From assembly GCF_017591435.1 (NCBI RefSeq), contig NC_059272.1:9298050-9362049 (forward strand): 64,000 nucleotides of DNA, given 5' to 3'. The notes under the pieces were generated by a model, which made no database searches, was not told where the DNA came from, and saw nothing but the letters and a program-made list of their open reading frames with translations. How positions within the stretch are numbered: the stretch's first letter is position 1; the number at the start of each line of letters is the position of its first letter. This DNA is from Portunus trituberculatus (lineage: Eukaryota > Arthropoda > Malacostraca > Decapoda > Portunidae). The translations under genes were made by a program, and so were the position numbers. Shown here in pieces: positions 49,724 through 59,559 of the stretch.

Positions 49724-49885
49724 AGATAACATCACGTACTACGTACAGCACCACCGCACCACATCACACCACCACCATCACTACCACACACCATACTATA
49801 CGACAACACCACAACACACTACATCAAAGGTATCCTTAGCGCCCCGACCTACTCATTCCCGGTTAGCACTCGCCATACAAGCAAA

Positions 49886-49934
<49 letters not shown>

Positions 49935-50810
49935 TTTTACAATGATGTTAGGAAGAGCTTCACATAGAAAACTGATATAACTTTTTTGACTGTTTTTTTT
50001 TTACGAAATATCAATGATTACTATTTTAGTAATTCTACTTGCATTTTTGTTGACAGAGACAAGTTGCTGAATCGACTAGAGCATACTCAATTTTCGTGGT
50101 TTCGAGACCAGTATGGCTCTTCCATTATCCAGAATCACCGGCGGCATCCTAAACCACAGCGATATCAGGATGTGCCCACCTTCAGGGAGTTTGTAGAATA
50201 CTTGATTGTCACTCCAGTGTGGGAATATAACGAGCACTGGCGCCCCTACTACATGACGTGTGCTCCTTGCCATCAACGGTACTCCATCATCATGAAGTTA
50301 GACTCAATTGAACTAGAGTCAAATTATCTTGTGCATATAACGGGTCTCCCTGAACTCTCCCCAAAGCACGTCCACGCCACCATTAACACCTCGTATGCTT
50401 ATCCTTCACTTAGGAATAGAAACAAAAAATTTCAACTGAGTGACTTTCATATACAGCGTCTCCATCACAAGGATCGAACTGGTGCATCTGACTCAGACAT
50501 AGAATCCAGCTTCTTTTCGGACCTTAACATGCAACTATTAATGAAGCTATACTCTGTTTATAAGATAGATTTTGAGATGTTTGACTTCAGTATTAGTCCT
50601 TATGATAAATATGTTCAGATGAATAAAAAATCTAAATTTTCATTTATTTATTTTTTGCCAAGTGGGTTTTTCATGAAAATTAATGAGCTAAAGGAGGTAC
50701 TTTTTTGGTACCACTTATCTGAAAGGCCACCCGCTAGGGATCCGTTACCCCGAGTAAGGAAGCTCTTTCTGTACTCGGACCGTGACCAGGATTCGAACCC
50801 GTGCGCTTGA
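47576..50810 (+). CDS. Carbohydrate sulfotransferase (Sulfotransfer_2; CHST8-14-like)
   Basis: Five plus exons (47576-47746, 48068-48159, 48254-48353, 48777-48982, 50057-50810) splice with correct phases into 440 residues. It transfers sulfate from PAPS to a sugar of chondroitin/dermatan or GalNAc-type glycans in the Golgi lumen. Visible features: a type II signal-anchor at residues 31-51 (VMITAAILILGAGLVSVLST), the 5'-phosphosulfate loop LIWCKVPKVASTSL (118-131), the 3'-phosphate site VVRHPFQRLLSAYRDK (177-192), and the family segment EHWRPYYMTCAPCHQRYSII near residue 250. The C-terminal family helix LMKLYSVYKIDFEMFDFS is present. Residues from about 389 to 440 and the stop codon are encoded by an antisense SINE. 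Which member of the family it is cannot be decided by eye. The start at 47576 is the first ATG after a good acceptor (47570-47571); an in-frame ATG precedes it at 47543 and others follow. Confidence 0.9.
47866..47944. repeat. (TA)n microsatellite in sulfotransferase intron
   Basis: Uninterrupted TA run about 120 bases after the donor; a short (CT)n lies at 47779-47807. Confidence 0.95.
48068..48159 (+). CDS. Sulfotransferase exon: stem region
   Basis: Acceptor TTCTGGCAG, donor GTGAGT at 48160, phase 2 at the end. It encodes RMVQRSARVERMCQRYSTSL, matching the helical E/R-x2-C stem found before the catalytic domain in this family. Confidence 0.75.
48254..48353 (+). CDS. Sulfotransferase exon: ends at PAPS loop
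   Basis: Acceptor CCATGCAG and donor GTGTGG at 48354 (GT with a weak consensus). It encodes LDLLVHRYHRLIWCK; the intron splits the 5'-phosphosulfate motif WCK|VPK, a conserved position to check in orthologues. Confidence 0.8.
48777..48982 (+). CDS. Sulfotransferase exon: catalytic core
   Basis: Acceptor CTTCCACAG, donor GTAAAA at 48983, phase 2. It encodes VPKVASTSLVHGFLRVLGRD through FLVVRHPFQRLLSAY, i.e. most of both PAPS-binding motifs. Confidence 0.88.
49024..49075. repeat. (AC)n microsatellite
   Basis: Starts about 40 bases inside the intron that follows the catalytic-core exon. Confidence 0.95.
49267..49360. repeat. Compound (TTA)n(AC)n microsatellite
   Basis: TTA units at 49267-49303 followed by AC to 49360, directly abutting the SINE at 49361. 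Confidence 0.95.
49361..49649 (+). mobile_element. tRNA-Val-headed SINE (family 2), copy 2
   Basis: The tRNA-like head at 49361-49430 has A box TAGTGTAGTGG, anticodon arm CTCGA-CTCACAA-TCGAG (anticodon CAC) and B box GGTTCGAGTCC. The body matches copy 1 (TGTGGCCTCGCTTTCCTGG, ATGAGCTCTGAGCTCGCTCC) and ends GTGAATTACACATG, passing directly into (CA)n at 49647-49722. It lies in the last intron of the sulfotransferase gene, same strand. Confidence 0.85.
49647..49932. repeat. Two (AC)n tracts with CAC-rich spacer
   Basis: AC runs at 49647-49722 and 49886-49932. The sequence between them is also biased to CAC/ACC (degenerated AC repeat) before a short unique stretch. Confidence 0.9.
50057..50810 (+). 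CDS. Sulfotransferase last exon with SINE-derived end
   Basis: Acceptor TTTTTGTTGACAG. It begins by completing the 3'-phosphate motif (YRDK), then LEHTQFSWFRDQYGSSIIQ, EHWRPYYMTCAPCHQRYSII, and the C-terminal helix to FDFSISPYDKYV. From about 50651 the frame enters a SINE in antisense and ends at TGA 50808-50810 inside the tRNA-like head. AATAAA follows at 50861. Confidence 0.9.
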
Positions 50811-50850
50811 GGACCTCTTGGACCCCAAACCTGCATGGTTCCATTGTATG
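50651..50850 (-). mobile_element. tRNA-headed SINE (family 1), copy 3, in coding exon
   Basis: The poly(T) start at 50651, GCTAAAGGAGGTACTTTTTT, GGCCACCCGCTAGGGATCCG and GGATTCGAACCCGTGCGCTT (B box complement) match copies 1, 2 and 4. Its antisense strand is read in frame by the sulfotransferase from about residue 389. Confidence 0.85.
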
Positions 50851-50860
50851 TATACACAAA

Positions 50861-50866
50861 AATAAA
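50861..50866 (+). terminator. Candidate polyadenylation signal
   Basis: AATAAA, 51 bases after the sulfotransferase stop and just beyond the SINE; an A-rich stretch follows to 50935. This would give a very short 3' UTR. Confidence 0.4.
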
Positions 50867-50934
50867 AGAAAGAAAAAGAAAAAGCAAACAAAAAGAAAAA
50901 AAAGGAAAACGACGGCAGCAACAAGAAAAAAACG

Positions 50935-50936
<2 letters not shown>

Positions 50937-51019
<83 letters not shown>
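50937..51019. repeat. (TA)n microsatellite
   Basis: Uninterrupted TA run directly after the A-rich stretch. Confidence 0.95.
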
Positions 51020-51021
<2 letters not shown>

Positions 51022-51189
51022 TCGTTGAAATATTGTTTTTCTGGGCACGTGTGTTTTCCTTGTACACATCAATTGTCACGACACCCCGTGTGCACAACTT
51101 CTTCACCGTGCTTCGTACATAACACTGCCATGTCGTCACCACGACCTGATACCAGAGTTAAGCTGGCCTGCTTGTCATGTCTGTATATC

Positions 51190-51606
51190 TCACTTGGGCA
51201 GAAATTGTGGAGTTTATTTATTTAATTTTTTTTTTCAAGTGAATACAACAGCAGCAAGTCTAATACTGATTCTGCACTTATCACACTTCCCACTAACTCA
51301 ACGTTCCTTTTTACTGCTTACTTCACTTCCAGCTTAATACTATTCCTGCTTAATACTGACCACCCATATTGGCTCGGTACCTCCTTTTATACAATATCTG
51401 TAACATCTACGTTACAATGCTACATTGCCGAACCTCCTCAATCATCTTGCTAACATCACATTAAGAGCCACAGTACTATAATACACAATAGAAGACTAAA
51501 CCATACAGAATAGGAGTATACTAGGCTCCGCCCATCTGATACAAGGAGCAAGATGAGACACGCCTCGCCCTCAAGGTGACGTAACTCCCATCTAGTCTTT
51601 CCGAGA
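51190..51606 (-). mobile_element. Solo or orphan LTR (family A)
   Basis: The reverse complement aligns with 11871-12105 joined to 13011-13260. It shares the TATAAAAG box (51384-51391), the CTGTATGGTTTAGTC segment and the CAGTATTAAGCAGGAATAGT segment. No gag or pol lies on either side, so it is a solo LTR or fragment. It lacks the Tigger-like insertion; the empty position is at 51371-51386 (GGCTCGGTACCTCC). Confidence 0.75.
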
Positions 51607-51711
51607 CTAAGCTGCGTTAACACCAAGCACGTCGCGTCGCGTCACGTCATGTCATGATGATTTGACGTGACGTGACGCGACGCGACGCGCTTGGTGTAAA
51701 CGCAGCCTTAG
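51607..51711. repeat. CpG-rich palindromic hairpin element (about 105 bp)
   Basis: CTAAGCTGCGTTAACACCAA at the left pairs with TTGGTGTAAACGCAGCCTTAG at the right. The interior is built of GACGTGACG/CGTCGCGTC units that also pair, so nearly the whole element folds into one stem around 51655-51665. It abuts the LTR. Probably a tiny MITE. Confidence 0.75.
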
Positions 51712-52355
51712 AAACCGGTACAGCATACCAATATCAAAACCAAGACCTGGTGATGACAACACAGGGTAATGAGAGGGCTGCTTTGTGTCTCAGCAGCTCC
51801 AGTGGCATGCCTTATTGCCACATCCAGAGTAAGTATAATGAAGTGTATTCTCCCTGACCTAATGTGAATTAAGCCTAAATGAAGGAATACTGTATTGCTA
51901 CACTGCAGCTTTCATATCCTTTTTGCACACCGTATGTATAGATCCTGGCTGGGTATACCATGCTGGTGATTATGTTTAGTTGTAATTGTTCTGTGTGAAT
52001 GTGGATCCTACATGACTAGATCAATTATGATGGGGAATGTATACACTATAGGACAATGAATGTTAGATTTTTTTCCACTGCTATCCACTGCTGCCGTCTG
52101 CTAGTCTTAATTCAAAGTTTTCTTAATGTGGATCTCGCAAGGCGAGATCCACATTCTCTGGTGGTATCGATATGTGAACATCAAGAAAGTTACATACTTT
52201 CTTGAAATTTCTTTTTCTGCCAGGTCTTGTAAGGCTCATTGAGGAGGAGGTGGAATGATAACAAAATGGGATTTCTATATAGTAGGTTTTGATATAATCA
52301 CCATTCTTGAAAGATAAGTTCATGGAGAAATGTACTTTGATCACAGGCCCTATTA
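51712..52355. other. Unassigned sequence with a 14-bp hairpin
   Basis: No gene recognised. A perfect short hairpin lies near 52121-52154 (ATGTGGATCTCGC, three-base loop AAG, then the complement). Confidence 0.4.
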
Positions 52356-52577
52356 CTTTTTTTTTTTTATACCATGTGGGCTTTTCACGTGAATTTATGG
52401 GCTAAAGGGGATACTTTTTATTGTACCTCCTATCTCAAAGCCCACCCGCTAGGAAACCGTTGCCCTGAGTGAGGAAGCCCATCCTGCACTCAGACCGTGG
52501 ACAGGATTCGAACCCGTGCGCTTGGAGACTCCTCGGACCTCAAAGCACGCATGGTTCCACTGTACCACGGCGGCCCC
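52356..52577 (-). mobile_element. tRNA-headed SINE (family 1), copy 4
   Basis: A full-length copy. Poly(T) at 52356-52368, ACCATGTGGGCTTTTCACG, CCCACCCGCTAGGAAACCGT, GGATTCGAACCCGTGCGCTT, and GTTCCACTGTACCACGGCGG ending the head at 52577. Closest in structure to copy 1. Confidence 0.88.
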
Positions 52578-52969
52578 AAAGAAAATACCTTATGTTTTTA
52601 TTTGTATTATGGCAGACTTAAACTCCGGCATTTAGAAAAAAAAAAGTTTTGTTAACTTGCTTTTAACTGCAATTTTGCTAAGTTAAAAACGGCAATAAAA
52701 AGTGACAATCTTTTGTTTATGACAAGTTTCTTTGTCTGCAGCATGTAGGACATTATCCGTGATTAGTGACACCTGTTATTTACAACTATAGCATCAACAA
52801 AGAGATGGTGAGTGTTACGACGTGTTCTTGTTATGTTAGTGACTTACAAATGTAATGTACTTAAAAATGAGAACGTATGTCTTTATTGTTTCCGTGACCT
52901 TGTGATGTATTTATAGTTTTTGGTTTTAAGGTTTGAGTAAGAAAATTCCCAAAATAGGCAGATTTTCCC

Positions 52970-53094
52970 AGTGGCCAGGAACGTAACCCCCCCCCTACTA
53001 TTGTTTTCTATGGGAAAATTATGTTTGAATAACGTGATTTTGAATAAAGCGAGGTCTCCAGGAACGTAACCCTCACGTTAATGGAGGGTTGATT
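52970..53094. mobile_element. Tigger/pogo-like right-end fragment
   Basis: CTATGGGAAAATTATGTTTG (subterminal motif), AATAAAGCGAGGTCTCCAGG and GTTAATGGAGGGTTGATTTG read like the right end of a Tigger-type element. The left end is absent. Confidence 0.45.
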
Positions 53095-53109
53095 TGTACG
53101 TTAATTTAA

Positions 53110-53740
53110 AAAATTCCCCCTCGAAAAAATGCCGCCAGGCTCAAATGCTTTACATATTCTGATTTGGTACATACTTTAACTAACACCAGCAATATGAAGA
53201 TATTCCAGACCTCAATAATTAAGATTTTTCAAAAAGAAATATAAATACCTTGGCCCCTCTTTAAAAAGAGCGAAATGTCCGCCCAGTCTCACTTCAAAGG
53301 AACAAAACACGCTTAAAAAAAAAAAATATGAAGTATTTTCAATACGTTATAGTGAATTAGAGCTAGATATGAATAATTCACAGTGATAATAAAACTATTG
53401 TTAGAACGTTAAAACTATTCGTTAAAACAATTCTACTCTACACTAATTTCAATGACCAGGAAAGCAAAACACTTTAAAACATATGAACGATTTTTTTAAA
53501 ATAAAAAGAAATTGATACTGGCTCAAACAAAAAAATCCTTTCGACGCTTCTGAACATTTGGAGCCCAAAAATACCATTATTTAACACAAAAAACAGCACC
53601 AACAACAACACCTGTAAGCCGCAAGCACAGAAAACACTTCAAACACAACAAAATAGTTGTAGAGACCATCAGATCTTACTATTCATCCCAAATAAAATAA
53701 AAAAGAAATGAAAATAATCCTGGAATCCAGACAGGAATAT
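53110..53740. other. AT-rich non-coding sequence
   Basis: No gene or repeat recognised. Confidence 0.35.
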
Positions 53741-53745
53741 CCAAG

Positions 53746-54105
53746 ATAGAGGCGGGGCCGTGGAGAGGTCGACTCCCCTTTGTACCTCCCTTAATCCTTC
53801 ACCGAACTTAAACCTGGGCATGGTAGATGTATCTGAATAATTGATGTGAAAACTTGGTAACGCAGGGGCATGTTCTGGCAAGACAGGCCTATAATAGTAA
53901 GAGATAAGGTTGGAAATAGTTGATAAAAGCGAGATCCAATGGCGGCAGAGTCTGTGGGTAAGTCGACACCACCCCCACCTCATCTAAACCTTCGCCAAAC
54001 TTAAACCTGGCCATGGTAGCTGTGTCTGAACAGCTGATATGATGAGAAGTTAGTGACGCGGCTGCAAGTTGAGGTAAGACAGGCTTATAATAGTGCGAGA
54101 GAGAT
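53746..54105. repeat. Diverged tandem duplication, about 200-bp units
   Basis: The first unit contains CCGAACTTAAACCTGGGCAT and GACAGGCCTATAATAGTAAG; the second contains GCCAAACTTAAACCTGGCCA and GACAGGCTTATAATAGTGCG, about 200 bases later in the same order. Similarity is roughly 70-80% by eye. Confidence 0.7.
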
Positions 54106-54109
54106 AAGG

Positions 54110-54559
54110 CAGGTTATGTTAATAAATAGGGACAGGGCAGCCCCCACTTCAGACGTTTTGCATAAAAATAAGAAAAATGCTAAATAGGTAAATAACATAA
54201 AAAATAACCCCTTCCCCCGCCCCCCAAACAATAGAATAATTATAAAGCTTAACATTTTCGCTCAGACATTTAAAAGTGGAACAGAAGGCATTTGATGATT
54301 TATCCTGAGTTATCCCTTGGCTGTGACTTGCCTTAAATCAACAATGAGACACAATAAGGCCTTGGTCACCTTTGATAACGTAGTCCTGCCTCTGTGGTTC
54401 TGTTTTATGGCTTTAGTTCAGTAATGAGATGATTTGGAGTCATAGAAACACCAGTGCAGTCGTTTGATTCTGTCACTGGAACCTTGAAGACACTCGTGAA
54501 ATTCTGAGTCACTTCCACCAAAGCCTTTTGAGTGTAGAAATGGTATTAATATGTCACTA

Positions 54560-54565
<6 letters not shown>
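54110..54565. other. Unassigned sequence
   Basis: No gene or repeat recognised. Confidence 0.35.

Positions 54566-54649
<84 letters not shown>
54566..54649. repeat. (AG)n microsatellite
   Basis: About 41 units, uninterrupted. Confidence 0.95.
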
Positions 54650-55618
<969 letters not shown>

Positions 55619-55639
55619 AAGAAGTTCGTCTTGTTTAAA

Positions 55640-55998
55640 ATCAAGGAAAGCAGGGAAGCCAGTGGAAAATCCAGTACTTGTTTCATTAGTTCTCTCGCCT
55701 GTCCTCTTGAATCAACAGGTAGCTATATTTTAGTTGTTTCCATTTTTTTTTTTTTTTATATTTGTAAGTTGTTTTATTATTTTAGTTTTAATATGTATTC
55801 TTAATAATCTTAGTTCTCATGTTGTATTCTTAATTGTCATGCAATATTTTATAGCAAATTTTATTAATGACACCTTTTAATGTTTACTAAATATGTGTAC
55901 TCCTTGTAGCTTGAAAATGCCCATTGAAGAGGGCGAAACGTCGCGGAATAAATGTTACTGACGATTACTGCATTTTCCACTGGCTTCCCTGCATTCCT

Positions 55999-56002
<4 letters not shown>
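55640..56002. mobile_element. Element with 37-bp inverted repeats (363 bp)
   Basis: 55640-55676 (ATCAAGGAAAGCAGGGAAGC...) and the reverse complement of 55966-56002 differ at two of 37 positions. The interior is non-coding and contains a small stem (TGCCC/GGGC) followed by GAAACGTCGCGG at 55935-55946. (TA)n tracts lie near both ends (55462-55615, 56003-56053). Confidence 0.7.

Positions 56003-56053
<51 letters not shown>
56003..56053. repeat. (TA)n microsatellite
   Basis: Directly abuts the right inverted repeat of the preceding element. Confidence 0.95.
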
Positions 56054-56055
<2 letters not shown>

Positions 56056-56159
56056 GAATATCATTAATTAGTTGTAAGTGTTGAAAATAAAGGCTAGAGA
56101 AGAGAAGACTGAAAATTAATTCACATCATCATTTGAGAGAGAAGGAATGTAAAGTTTAA

Positions 56160-56287
56160 GTTGTAAACACGGTGGCGTCAGTGCGTCAGTGGCAGGCGCA
56201 TGATGACCAGCGCTGTTCATCTGTGTCAGTGTGTTTGTCGTACGGGGGAAGCTAGAATTTCGCCATAGCAGTCAATCGTTCACCATA
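56160..56287 (+). promoter_or_regulatory. Possible 5' UTR of an unidentified gene
   Basis: The block is richer in G+C than its surroundings, with repeated GTCAGTG (Inr-like TCAGTG) at 56174-56240, immediately upstream of a potential start codon. Inferred from position. Confidence 0.25.
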
Positions 56288-56311
56288 ATGTGTTGTGAAG
56301 AGGAGGAAGAG
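56288..56311 (+). CDS. Possible first coding exon, unidentified gene
   Basis: ATG at 56288 encodes MCCEEEEE and meets a perfect donor GTAAGTAAG at 56312 in phase 0. The start context CACCATAATG is acceptable. No downstream exon could be recognised within the window; a later exon may lie beyond 64000. I cannot name the gene. Confidence 0.35.
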
Positions 56312-56319
56312 GTAAGTAA

Positions 56320-56800
56320 GAATAACTGTGTGAAAAATTCTCTGCCTTTGTTTTGTATTTACTGAGTTATTTGTGATTTTATTGTGTAATGTGAAACGAA
56401 ACTGTAATGGCTGGGTGAAGAGCAGAGGGATTAGGTCCTCGGAATAGATTGTGAACCATGTATTGTCTCAGCCTGCCGTGTTTTGAGAAGTAAGGGAAAG
56501 TAAGGCTACGTTTGTGTTTGTGAAATCATGCAAATATGTTATGTATTCATGGAGATATTTGTAAATGTTTTGAAACGACGACAGGACCGGTTCGGTTGAT
56601 AAAGGAGGCTGCAGGTGTTCTGGAGTTTTTTTTAAAGTAGTTGTTTATTGTTTTTTTCTCGAAAGGATACTCCACTTTTTATTATTTTTTTCACACGTAT
56701 TTTCTTGTATTTTAGTGTGTTTTGTGAGTGTTGGTTAGTGTTGTGATTTTGTCGTTAAGTCAAATTTTCTTCGTGATCTGCTTATCCCTCTGACTGCGGC
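56320..56800. other. Possible intron, T/G-rich
   Basis: If the exon at 56288-56311 is real this is its intron. No repeat recognised. Confidence 0.3.
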
Positions 56801-56834
56801 GTCCAGTCCAGAGGCGGGATGATCAAATGCTCAT

Positions 56835-57215
56835 AAGCCCACGTCTCACACAGCACGATGAGAGGCGAACGCCGTACGATTGAGCATGACTTGCACTTTT
56901 TACACGATAACCGACGAATCTCACGGCTCACGACACTGATGACAGCCATCAGACAGTAACATGACAGCTGTGAGATGGGCACATTGATATTACTAAGATA
57001 ACAACGAGCATAGGACCACCATTTAGCGATATATCGTGTTGCTATCAATAATTTTTCACAATTCTAGTACGTCACTAGCACGATGGTTACACATGCCTGG
57101 CCACATGGGCCTTCCAGCAGCTCAACAGCAGGACTCTGATGAGTACTAAAATGTTTGAAATGAATAGTCTGGTGATCAGCAACCTCAAGATTCAGCTTTA
57201 TTTAACCCACCTGCT
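56835..57215. repeat. Diverged dispersed repeat, copy 1
   Basis: ATGACTTGCACTTTTTACAC, CTATCAATAATTTTTCACAA and GAATAGTCTGGTGATCAGCA recur in the same order at 57850-58455. Rich in CACGA/TCGTG words. Non-coding. Confidence 0.7.
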
Positions 57216-57849
57216 CGATAATGACAAATAACCAAGGAAGAAACGAAGAAGGAAGGCCTGTAGGTGGTTTGTTAGGTCGTGCTTTGCGCAGAGTGAACTA
57301 CCACCAACATCTGTCACACCTAAGAACATGACTGAATCCTACACCATCTAAGAACATGACTGAATCCTACAAATATTACTTGCTGGTAAATCACGCCATG
57401 TTCAACGAAATATTAAAACGACTTACCTCGAATAAGTACACAGGACACAAATTGTAGGAAGGCACTGGAACCAGGGCTACGTTTGGTCATTACACTGCAT
57501 TTCATGACTACAGGAGAGGCCAACATAACCTTCATAGACTTATTATCGTGTTTATCGTGTTATTGTTTTCCAAGACTCGATTTGCAATTATGATAGACCG
57601 TGGTATATTGTGTTATTGTTATGGTAGGTTTGTTATATCATCGTTCCATCATCGTTTGGCTTTCGGTCAATTATCGTGCTGTCATCTGGATTGTCGTACA
57701 ATTTTTGGGCAAGCACGAATACGACGACCATGCAACGAATACAATGAATGCCAAACGGCAATCACAAGAACGTACACCCGAAAGTGATGCGATAGGTTTT
57801 TCGATGATGAATCGCGGAAAAAAATAAAGCCCGTGCCCCACAGCCCACA
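57216..57849. other. Spacer between the two diverged repeats
   Basis: Contains a short local duplication near 57317-57372 (ACATGACTGAATCCTACA twice) and several TTATCGTG words complementary to CACGATAA in the flanking repeats, so inverted pairing is possible. Confidence 0.4.
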
Positions 57850-58455
57850 CAACATGACTTGCACTTTTTGCACGATAACTAACGAATCCCACAGCTCACG
57901 ACAGCTGCCAGACAGTCATACGACAACTGTGGGATGATCACACCATATTACTAAGATTACAACGAACAGAGGACGACCATCTAACGATATATCATGTTGC
58001 TATCAATAATTTTTCACAATTCTGGTATGACACTAGCACGATGGTCACACGACCCTCACGATAAAGCTAAGATGTTACTCGAAGGTACATCGATAACAGT
58101 ACGATGTTTGACGACAACAGACAACCACAGTATGACAACTGAACGACTCACACGAATGTTGCCCGACAAACACGAACCCAAGACAATTTTTTTTTTTTTT
58201 TCAGAATTCATTGATGTATAATTATAAACTGTGGGATCATATCTAGGCGTCACAGTTCTAAAGCAGCATCCACCGGCGTCACAACATCGCATCCCATGCA
58301 ACATGGCCCTTCCCACGTCCCTCTTGCTGAACATGACTGGCCACATTGGCCTTCCTATTCCTCCTGAGCAGGATAGCGATGAGTACTATGTACACGGATG
58401 AACTTGAAATGAATAGTCTGCTGATCAACAACCTCAAGATTCGACTTTATTTAAC
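57850..58455. repeat. Diverged dispersed repeat, copy 2 (with insertion)
   Basis: It matches copy 1 but carries about 250 extra bases (about 58055-58310), including a poly(T) run at 58187-58201. The ending GAATAGTCTGCTGATCAACA and TTTATTTAACC is shared. Confidence 0.7.
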
Positions 58456-58619
58456 CTATGCTGCGGAAAGTGGTATTATGAGAAATCCATTTTGTTTTTT
58501 ATTTTGTTGTTTTAAATGCTCGAATAACATACAAGACAGTTGTGTATAAAGTAAAAGTAAGGTGTAACTAATCTAAATTCATGGATTTGAAAAAAAAGCT
58601 TTTTTGGGGAGTAGCAACT

Positions 58620-58870
58620 CGGTTGTAAATGGACTACGTAGTGTACTTGGCTCACTTTTGATTAGCCTGGATTCAAGTCCTAAGCTTGGTGGGTTTATGG
58701 TGTAGCCTCTGTTTAGCCACTAAGCCATAAGTAAGTAGAGGACGTAAGTTGAGAAGTTGTAACATCACCTCTGTGGCAAGATTGGAAGACTAGCAATTCT
58801 GCTCTCGCGTGCTTTTTGGGAGGGATTTGCTCCAATGCAGTGACCATCGTGAGGGATAAACTAAGCGAGG
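58620..58870 (+). mobile_element. tRNA-Val-type SINE (family 2), diverged copy
   Basis: TGGATTCAAGTCC resembles a decayed B box. The body GTAGCCTCTGTTTAGCCACT, GAGGACGTAAGTTGAGAAGT, TGTAACATCACC follows copies 1 and 2 in order, with many substitutions. An old member. Confidence 0.5.
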
Positions 58871-58935
58871 TAAAAAAAAAGTAGATTAACAAATGACGCT
58901 ATGCAACGAAGCAAGACAAACGTCTGATACATCTC

Positions 58936-58941
<6 letters not shown>

Positions 58942-58995
<54 letters not shown>

Positions 58996-59089
58996 CAATA
59001 AGCGGCTTACAGTATGTAGGTAATCTCTACTTTCCCAGAGCCCTGGGCATATAAAGAACCTCCATTAATGCCGTAACTCTCGTTTAAGC

Positions 59090-59168
<79 letters not shown>

Positions 59169-59282
59169 TGCTTTCGTATATGACTCGCGTTTCTGTACTC
59201 AGTTACTGTGATTCTTTAATAGCACAAAAATTACACTAGAAAATTAAACTGTCACCAATGCTTTCGGTATTATTTGATACTG

Positions 59283-59361
<79 letters not shown>

Positions 59362-59480
59362 GCTTAAACGAGAGTTACGGCATTAATGGAGGTTCTTTAT
59401 ATGCCCAGGGCTCTGGGAAAGTAGAGATTACCTACATACTGTAAGCCGCTTATTGCTGTGTGTGTGTGTGTGTGTGTGTG
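58942..59480. repeat. Large inverted repeat with mirrored microsatellites
   Basis: The left arm is (AC)n 58942-58993, a 102-bp unique segment starting CAGCAATAAGCGGC and ending GTTTAAGCCTGAG, then (AG)n to 59166. The right arm is (CT)n 59286-59358, the exact reverse complement of the 102-bp segment, then (GT)n to 59480. The spacer is 59167-59285. By eye the 102-bp arms are identical. Confidence 0.92.
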
Positions 59481-59493
59481 ATCAACAACCTCA

Positions 59494-59497
<4 letters not shown>

Positions 59498-59552
<55 letters not shown>
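59498..59552. repeat. (CT)n microsatellite
   Basis: Follows ATCAACAACCTCAA, a phrase also found at the end of the dispersed repeats near 58425. Confidence 0.95.
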
Positions 59553-59557
<5 letters not shown>

Positions 59558-59559
59558 CA

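Noticed and set aside
55900..55960. Functional hammerhead ribozyme
   Set aside because: GAAACGTC and a stem are present, but the CUGANGA core half is not recognisable on either strand; kept only as a weak observation.
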